Source: Achromobacter insolitus (lineage in GTDB: Bacteria > Pseudomonadota > Gammaproteobacteria > Burkholderiales > Burkholderiaceae_B). Taken from it: a stretch of 64,000 nt of DNA. The notes below the pieces were generated by a model that was not told the origin of the DNA, searched no databases, and worked only from the letters and a program-made list of their open reading frames with translations. The position numbers were made by a program, and so were the translations under genes. Where the stretch lies: positions 1,054,001-1,118,000 of the forward strand of contig NZ_NJIF01000001.1 of assembly GCF_002209555.1 (NCBI RefSeq). Reading direction: 5' to 3'. Positions 38,903 to 47,534 of the stretch are shown here, piece after piece (position 1 is the first letter of the stretch; each line of letters opens with the position of its first letter).

Positions 38903-39799
38903 TTATTCCTTGGGCGCGAAGGCCATCATCGCGCGTTCCACGTCCTCGACCCGCGGCAGACCCGCTTCATTGCCCAGATGCTGGATCTTGTGGGCCGATG
39001 CCGCGCGCGCGAACGTGAAATGTTCCGCCCAGGGCAGGTCCGGACGATTTAGGTAGGACCAGACGTAGGCACCGTGGAACACGTCTCCGGCGCCGGAGGT
39101 ATCGACGATGCAGGAAGCCGGCACGTCCAGCGAAGGAAGCACATCCACTTTTCCGGTTTCGTCGTACCAGAGCATGCCGCGCTCGCCCATGGTGACGGCG
39201 CCTATGCGGCACCCACGAGCCTTGAGCAGATCCAGCAGCCCTTGCGCAGAGAGCCCGAGCTGTTCGCACAGGCGCTCCGCGCAGACCGCCACGTCGATGT
39301 AGCGCAGCAGTTCGTCGGTGTTCTCGCGCAGCCCTCCTCCATCCAGCGAGGTCAGCACTCCGGCCTGCCTGCACGCCTGCGCGTAATGCATGGCGGCGTC
39401 GGGCTGATGGCCGTCCAGGTGCAAGGCGCGGTACGCGCCGATGTCCAGCCGCGGAAAATCATTCTGGTAGTCCACGTCGCGCGCGCGCACGATGGCGCGC
39501 TTGCCATGATTGGGCATGATGAAGGACAGGGACGAACGGCTCACCTTGCGCGCGTGCAGCGACACGCCATGCGCCGCCGCCATGTCGGTATACATGTGCC
39601 CCAGCCAGTCCGAAGCCAGCGAGCAGATCAGCTCAGGCGGCGTGCCCAGCCGCGCGCAGGCGAACGCGGCCGTCACTGCGTTGCCACCGAAGGACACGGC
39701 GTAGTCGCGGGCCACGCTTTTTTCGTCGCCCGTGGGCCATTCGTCCGCCAGCACGGTGACGTCGATGTAGGTGTGTCCGATGAAGAGCGCTTCGCCCAT
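38903..39799 (-). CDS. PfkB family sugar kinase
   Basis: A 298-residue ribokinase-type kinase. The N-terminal segment GHTYIDVTVLADEW and VSFGGNAVTAAFACARLG form the substrate face. The C-terminal signature DTSGAGDVFHGAYVWSYL carries the catalytic Asp and anion hole. The pattern recalls sulfofructose or other sugar-acid kinases, but the substrate is not deducible. It lies 51 bp downstream of the CitE-like lyase gene and may be the last gene of that operon, although its role with CoA-ester enzymes is unclear. Confidence 0.85.
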   Translation of the reverse strand: MGEALFIGHTYIDVTVLADEWPTGDEKSVARDYAVSFGGNAVTAAFACARLGTPPELICSLASDWLGHMYTDMAAAHGVSLHARKVSRSSLSFIMPNHGKRAIVRARDVDYQNDFPRLDIGAYRALHLDGHQPDAAMHYAQACRQAGVLTSLDGGGLRENTDELLRYIDVAVCAERLCEQLGLSAQGLLDLLKARGCRIGAVTMGERGMLWYDETGKVDVLPSLDVPASCIVDTSGAGDVFHGAYVWSYLNRPDLPWAEHFTFARAASAHKIQHLGNEAGLPRVEDVERAMMAFAPKE

Positions 39800-39850
39800 A
39801 GACCTGCCGCAGTGAAGTGATCGATGCCGGAGCGGGCCAGTTGGAGGCCC

Positions 39851-40684
39851 CTAGACGCCGGTGGTTTCTCCCGCCCGCGCCAACACCAGCCGGGCGCGCG
39901 CGATGACGGGCGCGTCGACCATCTTGCCGTCCAGCATGAAGGTGCCCGCGGAAGTGTCGCGGTGCGTGGCGATGACTCGGCGCGCCCAGGCCAGTTCCTG
40001 TGCCGCAGGCACGAAGGCCGCGTGGATTACGGGAACCTGCGTGGGATGGATGCACAGCATGCCACCGAACCCCATCTGCTGCGCGCGGCTGGCGGCTTGC
40101 GCCAGGCCGGCCTGATCCTGGACGCCCGGGAACACGCCATCCAGCGCGGGCGGCAGGCCGGCGGCGCGGCTGTGCAGCAGCACCTGTACCCGCGCCTGGT
40201 CCAGCACGGTGGCGGCGCCCGGGGTATCGGGCGTCAGACCCATGTCCAGGGCGTAGTCCAGGCTGCCGAAGGCCAGGCGCTCCACGCCCGGCGTGCCGGC
40301 GACTTCACTGGCGTTGAGGATGCCCTGGGCGGTTTCCAGGATGGGAATCACCCGCAGGCCCGCCTGGACCACATGCCGCACCTGCGCCAGGCTTTCGGCC
40401 TTGGGTAGCAGCACGCCGGCAACCCCAGGCTTGCCGCGGCATGCCTTAAGGTCGTCATCGTGCCAGGAAGTGGAAGCATCGTTGATCCGCACCCATAGCC
40501 GGACGCCCGGGTTCGTCCCCAGGAAATCGCACAGCGCTTCCCGGGCGGAGGCCTTGGCCAGGTGCTCGACCGCGTCTTCCAGATCGACGATGACAGCGTC
40601 GGCTGCGGCGGCCAACGCCTTGGGAATGCGTTCGGGGCGCGACGCCGGCACAAACAGCGCGGTACGGACAACGGGATGCGTCAC
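39851..40684 (-). CDS. CitE-like CoA-ester lyase (candidate citramalyl-CoA lyase)
   Basis: A 277-aa HpcH/HpaI-aldolase family enzyme of the CitE type, which cleaves 3-hydroxy-acyl-CoA esters by retro-Claisen or aldol chemistry. Conserved features are ALFVPASRPERIPKAL, the metal region VIVDLEDAVE (32-41), LWVRIND, LLPKAES, and IPILETAQG with the catalytic acidic residue. The GTG start at 40684 overlaps the CoA-transferase stop (GTGA). With the two upstream genes it forms the trio CoA-transferase, hydratase and lyase of itaconate degradation, where it would split (S)-citramalyl-CoA into acetyl-CoA and pyruvate. The assignment is contextual. Confidence 0.82.
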   Translation of the reverse strand: MTHPVVRTALFVPASRPERIPKALAAAADAVIVDLEDAVEHLAKASAREALCDFLGTNPGVRLWVRINDASTSWHDDDLKACRGKPGVAGVLLPKAESLAQVRHVVQAGLRVIPILETAQGILNASEVAGTPGVERLAFGSLDYALDMGLTPDTPGAATVLDQARVQVLLHSRAAGLPPALDGVFPGVQDQAGLAQAASRAQQMGFGGMLCIHPTQVPVIHAAFVPAAQELAWARRVIATHRDTSAGTFMLDGKMVDAPVIARARLVLARAGETTGV

Positions 40685-41874
40685 ACGACCTCCGATGCAT
40701 GGAATTGCGCCACCTGATCGGGCGCGTATCCCAATGATGCTAGCACCGCATCCGTGTTTTGGCCCACTGCGGGCACGGGCGCCATGCGCGGCGCAAAGGC
40801 GTTGCTGCTGGCCGGCGGCAGCAAGGCGGGCAATTCGCCCGCGGGGCTGTCGACGCGGCTCCAGCGGCCGCGGGCCTGCAGCTGCGGGTGAGCCCACACA
40901 CCAGCCATGTCGTTGACACGCGCATTGGCGATCTGCGCGTCCTCCAGCCGCTGCGTCACCTGTTCGATGGACAGGTCTGCGAACGCGGCCACGATCAACG
41001 CCCGCAGGTCATCGCGGTTGGCGGTGCGCAGCGAATTGGAAATGAACCGCGGATCTTCCGCGAGCTCGGCCTGGCGCAGCACCTGCGCGCAAAACACGCG
41101 CCATTCGCGTTCATTCTGCAGGCCCAGCATGATGGTGGCGCCACCGCCCACGGGGAATGGACCGTAGGGGTAGATGGATGCGTGGGCCGCGCCCGCGCGC
41201 ACGGGCGGCGTGGCGCCCTCGAACGCGTAATACATGGGAAACCCCATCCACTCGACCATGCTCTCCAGCATGGAGACGTCCAGGCGGCTGCCCAAGCCGG
41301 TTTTCTGGCGCAGCAACAAGGCGTTCAGGATCGCGGAATAGGCATACATACCAGCCGAGATATCGGCTATGGAGCAGCCGGCCTTGACCGGATCGTCCTT
41401 GGTGCCGGTCACCGACAGGAAGCCGCTTTCGCTCTGGATCAGCAGGTCGTAAGCCTTTTTGTCCTGGTAGGGACCGCCCTCGCCGTAGCCCGAAATGTCG
41501 CAGACGATCAGGCGCGGATACTTTTTGTGCAAGGCGTCAAAAGACAGGCCCAGGCGCGCGGCAGCGCCCGGCGCCAGGTTCTGCACCAGCACGTCGGCGG
41601 TTTCAAGCAGGCGTTCCATGATGCCGCCCGCCTCCTCGCGCTTGAGGTCCAGCGTCAGGCTTTCCTTGGAGCGGTTGGTCCAGACGAAATGCGAGGACAG
41701 GCCGCGCACGCGCTCGTCATAGCCGCGGGCGAAGTCGCCGCCGCCAGGACGTTCGATCTTGATGACGCGCGCGCCCATGTCCGCCAGCTGGCGGGTGCAG
41801 AACGGCGCCGCGATGGCGTGCTCCAGGCTGACGACGGTGATGCCGTCCAGGGGACGGGGGGCCTCTGTGCTCAT
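40681..41874 (-). CDS. CaiB/BaiF CoA-transferase (candidate itaconate CoA-transferase)
   Basis: A 397-residue family III CoA-transferase. The likely catalytic aspartate is Asp171 in CSIADISAGMYAYSAILNAL. GITVVSLEHAIAAPFCTRQL and NRSKESLTLDLK are typical. Overlapping starts and stops couple it to the MaoC-like hydratase gene upstream and the CitE-like lyase gene downstream. In known itaconate operons such an enzyme moves CoA from succinyl-CoA to itaconate. SLEHAIAAPFCTRQL-type sequences also occur in succinyl-CoA:citramalate or mesaconate transferases, so related C5 acids are alternatives. Confidence 0.85.
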   Translation of the reverse strand: MSTEAPRPLDGITVVSLEHAIAAPFCTRQLADMGARVIKIERPGGGDFARGYDERVRGLSSHFVWTNRSKESLTLDLKREEAGGIMERLLETADVLVQNLAPGAAARLGLSFDALHKKYPRLIVCDISGYGEGGPYQDKKAYDLLIQSESGFLSVTGTKDDPVKAGCSIADISAGMYAYSAILNALLLRQKTGLGSRLDVSMLESMVEWMGFPMYYAFEGATPPVRAGAAHASIYPYGPFPVGGGATIMLGLQNEREWRVFCAQVLRQAELAEDPRFISNSLRTANRDDLRALIVAAFADLSIEQVTQRLEDAQIANARVNDMAGVWAHPQLQARGRWSRVDSPAGELPALLPPASSNAFAPRMAPVPAVGQNTDAVLASLGYAPDQVAQFHASEVV

Positions 41875-42701
41875 TCGGTAAACCTCAGTTCGGCTTGGTG
41901 GGCCAGCGTGCCGTCCTGCTCAGCCCACAACTGGGCCACGCCCGGCTCGGTCAAGCGGCCGGCCACCTGGAAGGGCGTGGGCGAAATCAGCGGGCGCAAG
42001 CCGCGATATGAAAGGTGCGTCAGGCGCGCCGCGGGGTGGGCGCGGGTAAACGCGGCGACCATTTCCGTGGCGATGAGCGGGCCGTGCACCACCAGGCCGG
42101 GATAGCCCTCGGTGCCGGTCACGTAGGGATGGTCGTAGTGAATACGGTGGCCGTTGAAGGTCACGGCCGAATAGCGGAACAGCAGCACGGAAGAGGGTTC
42201 GACGGTGTCGCGCCACTGCGCTTGCGGCGCGGGTTCGCTGCCAGTGAGCTTGGGTGGCGTCGGCTGGCGGTAGACGATGTCCTGTTCTTCGTGGATGGCC
42301 ACTTCGCCCTCCTGGCGGTACTCGTGGCGCACCGTCACGAATAGCAATGCGCCGGTGCGTCCCGTCTTCTCTTTGACGTCGATCACGGTGGATTCGCGTT
42401 CGGCGGGCACGCCGACCTTCAGCGGCCGGCGGAACTCAACCCTGCCGCCCGCCCACATGCGGTTGCGGTCCTGGGCCGGCGGCAGGAAACCTCCGCGGGC
42501 GGGGTGGCCATCCGTCCCCAGTCCGTCCATATCCACCGCGGAGATGAAGAACGCCCATTGCCACAACGGCGGCAAGGCATCGCCCTGGCCCGGCACGGGG
42601 CCGCCCAGGGTGGCCGCGATGCGCGCGGCATGGCCGGGATCCATGGCGTCCGCCTTGCGTTCACCGCTGCCGATCCACGCGGCCGGATCTGTAGATGTCA
42701 T
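41871..42701 (-). CDS. MaoC-like / FAS1-type acyl-CoA hydratase (candidate itaconyl-CoA hydratase)
   Basis: A 276-residue double hot-dog protein. The N-terminal half (about 1-145) is the FAS1-like dehydratase domain, and the second carries FNGHRIHYDHPYV (182-194), the active-site motif of mesaconyl-C4-CoA and itaconyl-CoA hydratase-like proteins, followed by PGLVVHGPL. Start 42701 has AGAGGA eight bases upstream; the longer in-frame ATG at 42740 lacks this. As first gene of the operon, with its promoter facing a LysR gene, it would hydrate itaconyl-CoA to citramalyl-CoA. Mesaconyl-CoA or another enoyl-CoA is an alternative substrate. Confidence 0.82.
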   Translation of the reverse strand: MTSTDPAAWIGSGERKADAMDPGHAARIAATLGGPVPGQGDALPPLWQWAFFISAVDMDGLGTDGHPARGGFLPPAQDRNRMWAGGRVEFRRPLKVGVPAERESTVIDVKEKTGRTGALLFVTVRHEYRQEGEVAIHEEQDIVYRQPTPPKLTGSEPAPQAQWRDTVEPSSVLLFRYSAVTFNGHRIHYDHPYVTGTEGYPGLVVHGPLIATEMVAAFTRAHPAARLTHLSYRGLRPLISPTPFQVAGRLTEPGVAQLWAEQDGTLAHQAELRFTE

Positions 42702-42779
42702 GCCGATATCCTCTGCTGGGGTTTTTACAGCCTGAAGCATGCCCGCAAGCCGTCCCCCTTGTGAATTCGTTTTTGCTCA

Positions 42780-42799
42780 AGGCGGGGTTTGCCCCGCCT
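42780..42799. other. Hairpin in the divergent hydratase-LysR promoter region
   Basis: An 8-bp perfect stem AGGCGGGG / CCCCGCCT with a TTTG loop, about 55 bp upstream of the LysR ATG. No T-run follows on either strand, so it is not an ordinary terminator. It could be an operator or leader structure. Confidence 0.35.
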
Positions 42800-42853
42800 G
42801 AATCGACCGGCCCGGCCTCCCGGTGCGCCGTCCCGCGCCGTAATATATGGCCC

Positions 42854-43747
42854 ATGCACTTCGACCTCGCCGACCTACGCCTGTTCATCCACATCGCCGA
42901 ATCCCCCAGCCTGACTCAGGCTGCCAAACGGGCGCACCTGTCCCTGGCAGCCGTCAGCGTGCGCATCAAGGCGCTGGAGAACCAGCTCAACTCCCGCCTG
43001 CTGTACCGCGACAGCCGCGGCGTGGAAATCACGCCCGCCGGCCAGAAACTGCTGCAGCATGCGCGGGTCATCATGCGCCAGGTGGATCACCTGAAACATG
43101 ACTTCCAGGAGCAGGCCGACGGCGATGCGGGCCATATCCGCATCTTCGCCAATACCACCGCGGTGACGGAATTCATGCCGGACATCCTGGCGCACTTCCT
43201 GTCCGGGCACCCCGGCGTCACCGTGGACCTGCAGGAACGCCTGACCCGCGACATCGTGCGCGGCGTGCTGGATGGCACCACCGACCTGGGCATCGTGGCC
43301 GGCCCGGTCGACGCGCCCGAATTGCAGACCATCCATTTCAGCACCGACAAGCTGGTGCTGGTGGTGCCCAATGGACATCCGCTGCAAGACCAGGAAAAGA
43401 TCAAGTTGGCCGAGGCCGTGCGCTATCCCTTCATCACCATGCACGAAGGCTCCACGCTGGTCGCATTCCTGCGCGACCAGCTGGAACAGGTTGGGCAACG
43501 CCTGCCTCAGCGCATCCAGCTCTACAGTTTCGATTCGATCTGCCGGATGGTGCAGGCGGGAGTCGGCGTGGGCGTCATACCCGACTCCGCCGCGCGGCGC
43601 TATGGCTCTGACATGAAACTGCGCGTGGTCGAGCTGGACGAGCCCTGGGTAGTGCGCGAACGCAAGCTGCTGGTGCGCGACATCGACGCCCTGCCGGGCT
43701 GCGCTCGCGAACTCATCGAACAGATCCAGGCTGCGCGGACTCCCTGA
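42854..43747 (+). CDS. LysR-type regulator of the hydratase/CoA-transferase/lyase operon
   Basis: A 297-aa LysR protein starting MHFDLADLRLFIHIAESPSL, with the helix-turn-helix in the first 60 residues and the effector domain from about 90 (IRIFANTTAVTEFMPDILAH). It is divergent from the MaoC-like, CoA-transferase and CitE-like genes with a 152-bp gap, as are RipR-type regulators of itaconate genes. It is clearly a paralogue of the LysR protein at 53433-54332: both have LRLF, ANTTA, DLG(I/L)VAG and a matching layout. Confidence 0.9.
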   Translation: MHFDLADLRLFIHIAESPSLTQAAKRAHLSLAAVSVRIKALENQLNSRLLYRDSRGVEITPAGQKLLQHARVIMRQVDHLKHDFQEQADGDAGHIRIFANTTAVTEFMPDILAHFLSGHPGVTVDLQERLTRDIVRGVLDGTTDLGIVAGPVDAPELQTIHFSTDKLVLVVPNGHPLQDQEKIKLAEAVRYPFITMHEGSTLVAFLRDQLEQVGQRLPQRIQLYSFDSICRMVQAGVGVGVIPDSAARRYGSDMKLRVVELDEPWVVRERKLLVRDIDALPGCARELIEQIQAARTP

Positions 43748-43770
43748 ACTCGAAGCGTCGCCAGCGCCAT

Positions 43771-44595
43771 TCAGGTGCCGGTGAATGCCGGCGCGCGTTT
43801 TTGCGCGAACGCCCGCATGCCTTCCAGGTAGTCGTCGGTATAGCCCAGCTCACGCTGCAAACGGCATTCCAGGTCGAACTGCTGCGCCAGCGTGTTGCCG
43901 CTGGAGGCGTGCAGCGCAGTCTTGGTGGCCGCGTAGGCGCGGGTGGGCCCGGCCGCCAGCGTGTCGGCGACCTCCGCCAAAGTGTCGGCCAGCGCGCTAT
44001 CCGGCACCACCCGCCAGATCAGCCCCCACGCTTCCGCCTGCCTGGCGCTGAGCGCTTCGCCGAACAACGCGGCGCCCATCGCTCTTGCTGATCCCACGAG
44101 GCGCGGCAGGAACCAGGTGCCGCCGGCATCCGGCAGCAAGCCAATCTTGCTGAAAGCCTGCACGAAGCGCGCCGACTCCACCGCAAATACCACGTCGCAG
44201 GCAAGCGCCAGGCTGGCGCCCGCGCCGGCGGCGACGCCGTTCATCATGCACACCACCGGCACCGGCAGCGCATGCAGCCGGCTGATGAGGGGTCGATAGC
44301 ATTTCTCCAGGATCAGGCTCAGATCGCGGCGCGAGCCGTCTTCGGCGGGCTTGCGCTCGCCGAGGTCCTGTCCCGCGCAAAACCCGCGTCCCGCGCCCGT
44401 GATGATGAGGCCTCGAAGCCCGCTATCGGCTTCCAAGACATCCAATGCGCGAGCCAGCTCCGCATGCATGACTTCCGTGAAACTATTCAGCCGGTCAGGC
44501 CGGTTCAGCGTGATGACGCCCACGCCCCGTTCCAGGGTGAAGCGGATCTGTGTATAGCCCCCGCCGACTGCTTGCGCTGCTGCCGCCGCGTTCAT
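43771..44595 (-). CDS. Crotonase-family enzyme, PaaG-like isomerase/hydratase
   Basis: A 274-residue enoyl-CoA hydratase/isomerase-fold protein. The oxyanion-hole segment is GRGFCAGQDLGE (69-80). The first hydratase glutamate position is not acidic (GAGASLALACD), while the second region reads IGLLPDAGGT with Asp156, as in PaaG, the ring-opening oxepin isomerase of phenylacetate degradation. An isomerase-type reaction is therefore more likely than simple hydration. It overlaps the upstream acyl-CoA dehydrogenase gene by four bases and is last of a three-gene operon. No other paa genes are seen. Confidence 0.85.
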   Translation of the reverse strand: MNAAAAAQAVGGGYTQIRFTLERGVGVITLNRPDRLNSFTEVMHAELARALDVLEADSGLRGLIITGAGRGFCAGQDLGERKPAEDGSRRDLSLILEKCYRPLISRLHALPVPVVCMMNGVAAGAGASLALACDVVFAVESARFVQAFSKIGLLPDAGGTWFLPRLVGSARAMGAALFGEALSARQAEAWGLIWRVVPDSALADTLAEVADTLAAGPTRAYAATKTALHASSGNTLAQQFDLECRLQRELGYTDDYLEGMRAFAQKRAPAFTGT

Positions 44596-45704
44596 GCCAC
44601 TTCCTCCAGTACGGCCAGTTGTTCGGCGCTATCGCCCAGCAGCTGATCCACAATAGTGAGCCGCTTGAAGTAATCGCCCACCTCCAGCTCGTCAGTCATG
44701 CCCATGCCGCCATGCAGCTGCACCGCCATCTGCGCTACCAGACGCCCCGCGCGCGCGGCTTCCAGTTTGGCCGAGGCGATCATGCGGCGGCGCTGCGCCG
44801 TATCGGTTTCAGTCAGGGCCGCCACCGCCACATAAGCCATGGACAAGGCCAGTTCCTTGGCCACCAGCATTTCCGCCAAGCGATGCTGCAAGGCCTGGAA
44901 CGACGCCAGCGGCTGCCCGAACTGCTTGCGCGCCTTCAGGTAGTCGACGGTGATCTCCAGCAGCCGCTCCATCGCGCCTGCCGCGTGCGCGCAAAGCGCG
45001 GCCGTGCCCCAATGCAGGGCCTGCGCCAACGCCCCCTCCGCCGCGGCGCCTTCGGCAAGCAAGGCATCAGGCGGCAGGCTGACTGCATCCAGATCCAGCC
45101 GCGCGCAACGCGCGCCGTCCAGCGTGGGCGTATCGGTAACCTGCACCCCCGCCGCATCAGCCGGCACGGCGAGCAGCAAGGTCCGCCCGTCATCGCCGCG
45201 CGCGCTCAGCAACCAGGCCGTGGCAGCTCCACCGTGCCAGACCAGATGTTTGACGCCGTCCAACCGCCAGCCTTCGGCGGTCCTGGCCGCGCGACAGTCG
45301 CGCGGATCGACGTCATAGCGGCGGCCGGGTTCCTGATACGCCACGCTGACGATGGCATCGCCCGAGGCGATCGCGGGCAGCCAGAGGCCACGCGCCTCCC
45401 CGCCGCAGGCCTCGAGCAGCGCCGCGCCCATGACCGCGCTGGGAATGACCGGTTCCGAAACCAATCCGCGCCCCAGTTCCACGTGGACTGGCAGCAGGCT
45501 GGCAGGCACTTCGCCAAAACCGCCAAAATCCTGTGGGATAGTCAGGCCCAGCACGCCCAGTTCCGCCAGCGCGGCCCAGGCGTCGGCATCCAGCCTGCCC
45601 GCCGCCTGGCGCGCGCGGCGGCGGGAATGCGTCCACTCCTGATCCACCAGGCGGCGCAGGCTGTCGGCCAGCATGCGCTGTTCTTCGGTATAGATGAAAT
45701 CCAT
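44592..45704 (-). CDS. Acyl-CoA dehydrogenase, small-subunit type (PimD-like)
   Basis: A 370-aa acyl-CoA dehydrogenase fold protein starting MDFIYTEEQRMLADSLRRLV. The C-terminal domain keeps RKQFGQPLASFQALQHRLAEM and QLHGGMGMTDELEVGDYFKRL. The middle flavin-contact region is divergent, and no WEGT/YEGT-type motif is present. Such proteins pair with a larger partner to form heteromeric dehydrogenases, as with PimC/PimD or the steroid FadE pairs. The partner gene lies directly upstream (37 bp). It should introduce a double bond into a CoA thioester of unknown chain. Confidence 0.87.
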   Translation of the reverse strand: MDFIYTEEQRMLADSLRRLVDQEWTHSRRRARQAAGRLDADAWAALAELGVLGLTIPQDFGGFGEVPASLLPVHVELGRGLVSEPVIPSAVMGAALLEACGGEARGLWLPAIASGDAIVSVAYQEPGRRYDVDPRDCRAARTAEGWRLDGVKHLVWHGGAATAWLLSARGDDGRTLLLAVPADAAGVQVTDTPTLDGARCARLDLDAVSLPPDALLAEGAAAEGALAQALHWGTAALCAHAAGAMERLLEITVDYLKARKQFGQPLASFQALQHRLAEMLVAKELALSMAYVAVAALTETDTAQRRRMIASAKLEAARAGRLVAQMAVQLHGGMGMTDELEVGDYFKRLTIVDQLLGDSAEQLAVLEEVA

Positions 45705-45741
45705 GCGTCGTCTTCCTGTCGGGGTTGCGCGGGAACGGGGC

Positions 45742-46932
45742 CTACAGGCCCAACACCAGGCGGGCGATGATGCCCTTCTGCACTTCGGTGGTGCCGCCAT
45801 AGATCGAGGTCTTGCGCATATCGGCGTAGCCCGCGCCGGCCGCGGCTGCCATTTCCGGTCCGGGACCGCTGTAGCCGTTGTCAGCCTGCAGCCAGTCGGG
45901 GTCATAGGGCCAGGCGTCGGGCCCCGCGACTTCCATCTGCAACATGGCCAGGTCCTGCTGGATCTCGGAGCCCCGGATCTTCAATACGGAAGCTTCCGGT
46001 CCGGGCGTGCCATCGTTGCTGGACGCCACGCGCAACAACAGCATTTCCAGGGCCATGATGTCTACCTCGATGCGCGATATGCGATCGCGAAACCGACTGT
46101 CTGCCAACAAGGGCCTGCCGCGGGAATTCGCCCGCGCGGCCATATGCTTGAGCACGCTAAGTTCGCGATGGCAATGACCCAGGCCCGCGATGCCCGTGCG
46201 TTCGTGGCCCAGCAGGTACTTGGCATAGGTCCAGCCCTGGTTCTCCACCCCCACCAGATTGGCCGCCGGCACGCGCACGTTTTCCAACCAGACCTCGTTC
46301 ACGTCGTGCCCGCCATCCAGCGTGCGGATCGGCCGCACGGTCACGCCGGGAGACTGCATGTCCAGCAGCAACATCGAAATGCCGCGCTGCGCGCGGGCCT
46401 CGGGATCGGTGCGGACCAGGCAGAACATCCAGTCGGCATACTGTGCCAGCGTGGTCCAGGTTTTTTGTCCGTTGACGATGTAGGTGTCGCCGTCGCGCAC
46501 CGCACGGGTGGAGAGCGAAGCCAGATCGGATCCGGACCCCGGCTCGGAATAGCCTTGGCACCACCAGTCCTCCACGCGGATGATGCGCGGCAATAGACGC
46601 GCCTGCTGCTCGGCGCTGCCGTACTTCATCAAGACCGGACCGATCATGGACAGGCCGAACGGCAACAGGCGCGGCGCGCCGGCCTTGAAGCATTCGACCT
46701 CGAAGATCAGCCGCTGCAAGGCGTTCCAACCGGTGCCGCCGTGCTCCACCGGCCAGTTCGGCGCGCCCCAGCCCCGGTCGGCCAGGATGTTGTGCCAGCG
46801 CACGTAGTCGTCGCGTTCCAGGCGCTGGTGTCGCAGCACTTTGTCGCGTATGTCCTGCGGCAGCTTGTCCGTCGCGAAGGCGCGCACTTCTTCGCGGAAT
46901 TGGCGCTCTTGCGGCGTCCAGGTCAGGTTCAT
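45742..46932 (-). CDS. Acyl-CoA dehydrogenase, large-subunit type (PimC-like)
   Basis: A 396-residue FAD enzyme with CQGYSEPGSGSDLASL, GQKTWTTLAQYADWMFCLVRT and the C-terminal TSIYGGTTEVQKGIIARLVL. The position that is Glu in the common YEGT motif is Gly here (YGGT), as in the PimC/FadE17-type group, so the catalytic base must lie elsewhere or in the partner subunit. It is first gene of the leftward operon with the small-subunit dehydrogenase and the crotonase. Its start at 46932 faces the DUF35 gene across a 197-bp divergent gap that probably controls both operons. Confidence 0.9.
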   Translation of the reverse strand: MNLTWTPQERQFREEVRAFATDKLPQDIRDKVLRHQRLERDDYVRWHNILADRGWGAPNWPVEHGGTGWNALQRLIFEVECFKAGAPRLLPFGLSMIGPVLMKYGSAEQQARLLPRIIRVEDWWCQGYSEPGSGSDLASLSTRAVRDGDTYIVNGQKTWTTLAQYADWMFCLVRTDPEARAQRGISMLLLDMQSPGVTVRPIRTLDGGHDVNEVWLENVRVPAANLVGVENQGWTYAKYLLGHERTGIAGLGHCHRELSVLKHMAARANSRGRPLLADSRFRDRISRIEVDIMALEMLLLRVASSNDGTPGPEASVLKIRGSEIQQDLAMLQMEVAGPDAWPYDPDWLQADNGYSGPGPEMAAAAGAGYADMRKTSIYGGTTEVQKGIIARLVLGL

Positions 46933-47129
46933 GGTCGGGCTCCTTTTGCCAGTATCTAGCCACGGACCGGCACGCCCGGCAATCTGCCTCTTCCGAAGAC
47001 GGGCTTCGCGCTGGACGTAGGGCACCCCACTACGGACGGACGGAAGCCCTGCTTCAGCAATGAAGAATGGCCGAACGCACCGCCAGTGCCGACACTTGCA
47101 AGCGTCATCCACTGGAACCCCTACGCATC

Positions 47130-47534
47130 ATGACCGTTCCCGACTTCACGGACACCGCGCCGCAAGGCGCCGAGGCGCAATACCGCCAGGCGCTGGACCA
47201 AGGCCGTTTCCTCATCCAGCATTGCGCCGGCTGCAACCGCCCGGTGTTCTATCCCCGCATGATCTGCCCCCATTGCGGCGCGGATGATCTGACCTGGATC
47301 GAGCCCGACGGACGCGGCGCGGTCTACTCCACCACCGTGGTGCGCCGCAAGCCCGAGGCGGGGGGAGACTACAACGTCGCGCTGATCGACCTGCGGGAAG
47401 GCGTCAGGCTGATGAGCCGCGTGGAAGGCGTGGCGCCTGACGCCGTGCACATCGGCATGGCGGTGCGCGCCCAGGTAGCGCTGCAGGACGGCCGAGGCCT
47501 TGTGGTCTTCGTTCCCACCAAGGAGGCGCCATGA
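47130..47534 (+). CDS. DUF35 zinc-ribbon/OB-fold protein
   Basis: A 134-residue acyl-CoA-associated OB-fold protein. The N-terminal rubredoxin-like zinc ribbon has Cys32-x2-Cys35 and Cys46-x2-Cys49 (HCAGCNRPVFYPRMICPHCG). The OB fold follows (VYSTTVVRR, RLMSRVEGV). Such proteins bind a thiolase-like partner and, in steroid side-chain degradation, the DUF35 domain of ChsH2 is needed for the aldolase Ltp2. It overlaps the thiolase-like gene by four bases, so the two proteins very probably form a complex. ATG 47130 is preferred to the in-frame ATG at 47067. Confidence 0.9.
   Translation: MTVPDFTDTAPQGAEAQYRQALDQGRFLIQHCAGCNRPVFYPRMICPHCGADDLTWIEPDGRGAVYSTTVVRRKPEAGGDYNVALIDLREGVRLMSRVEGVAPDAVHIGMAVRAQVALQDGRGLVVFVPTKEAP

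Noticed and set aside
43771-44595. Part of a phenylacetate (paa) degradation cluster because of the PaaG-like enzyme
   Set aside because: No paaABCDE epoxidase, paaK ligase or paaZ is present; the neighbours are dehydrogenases and a DUF35/thiolase-like pair.
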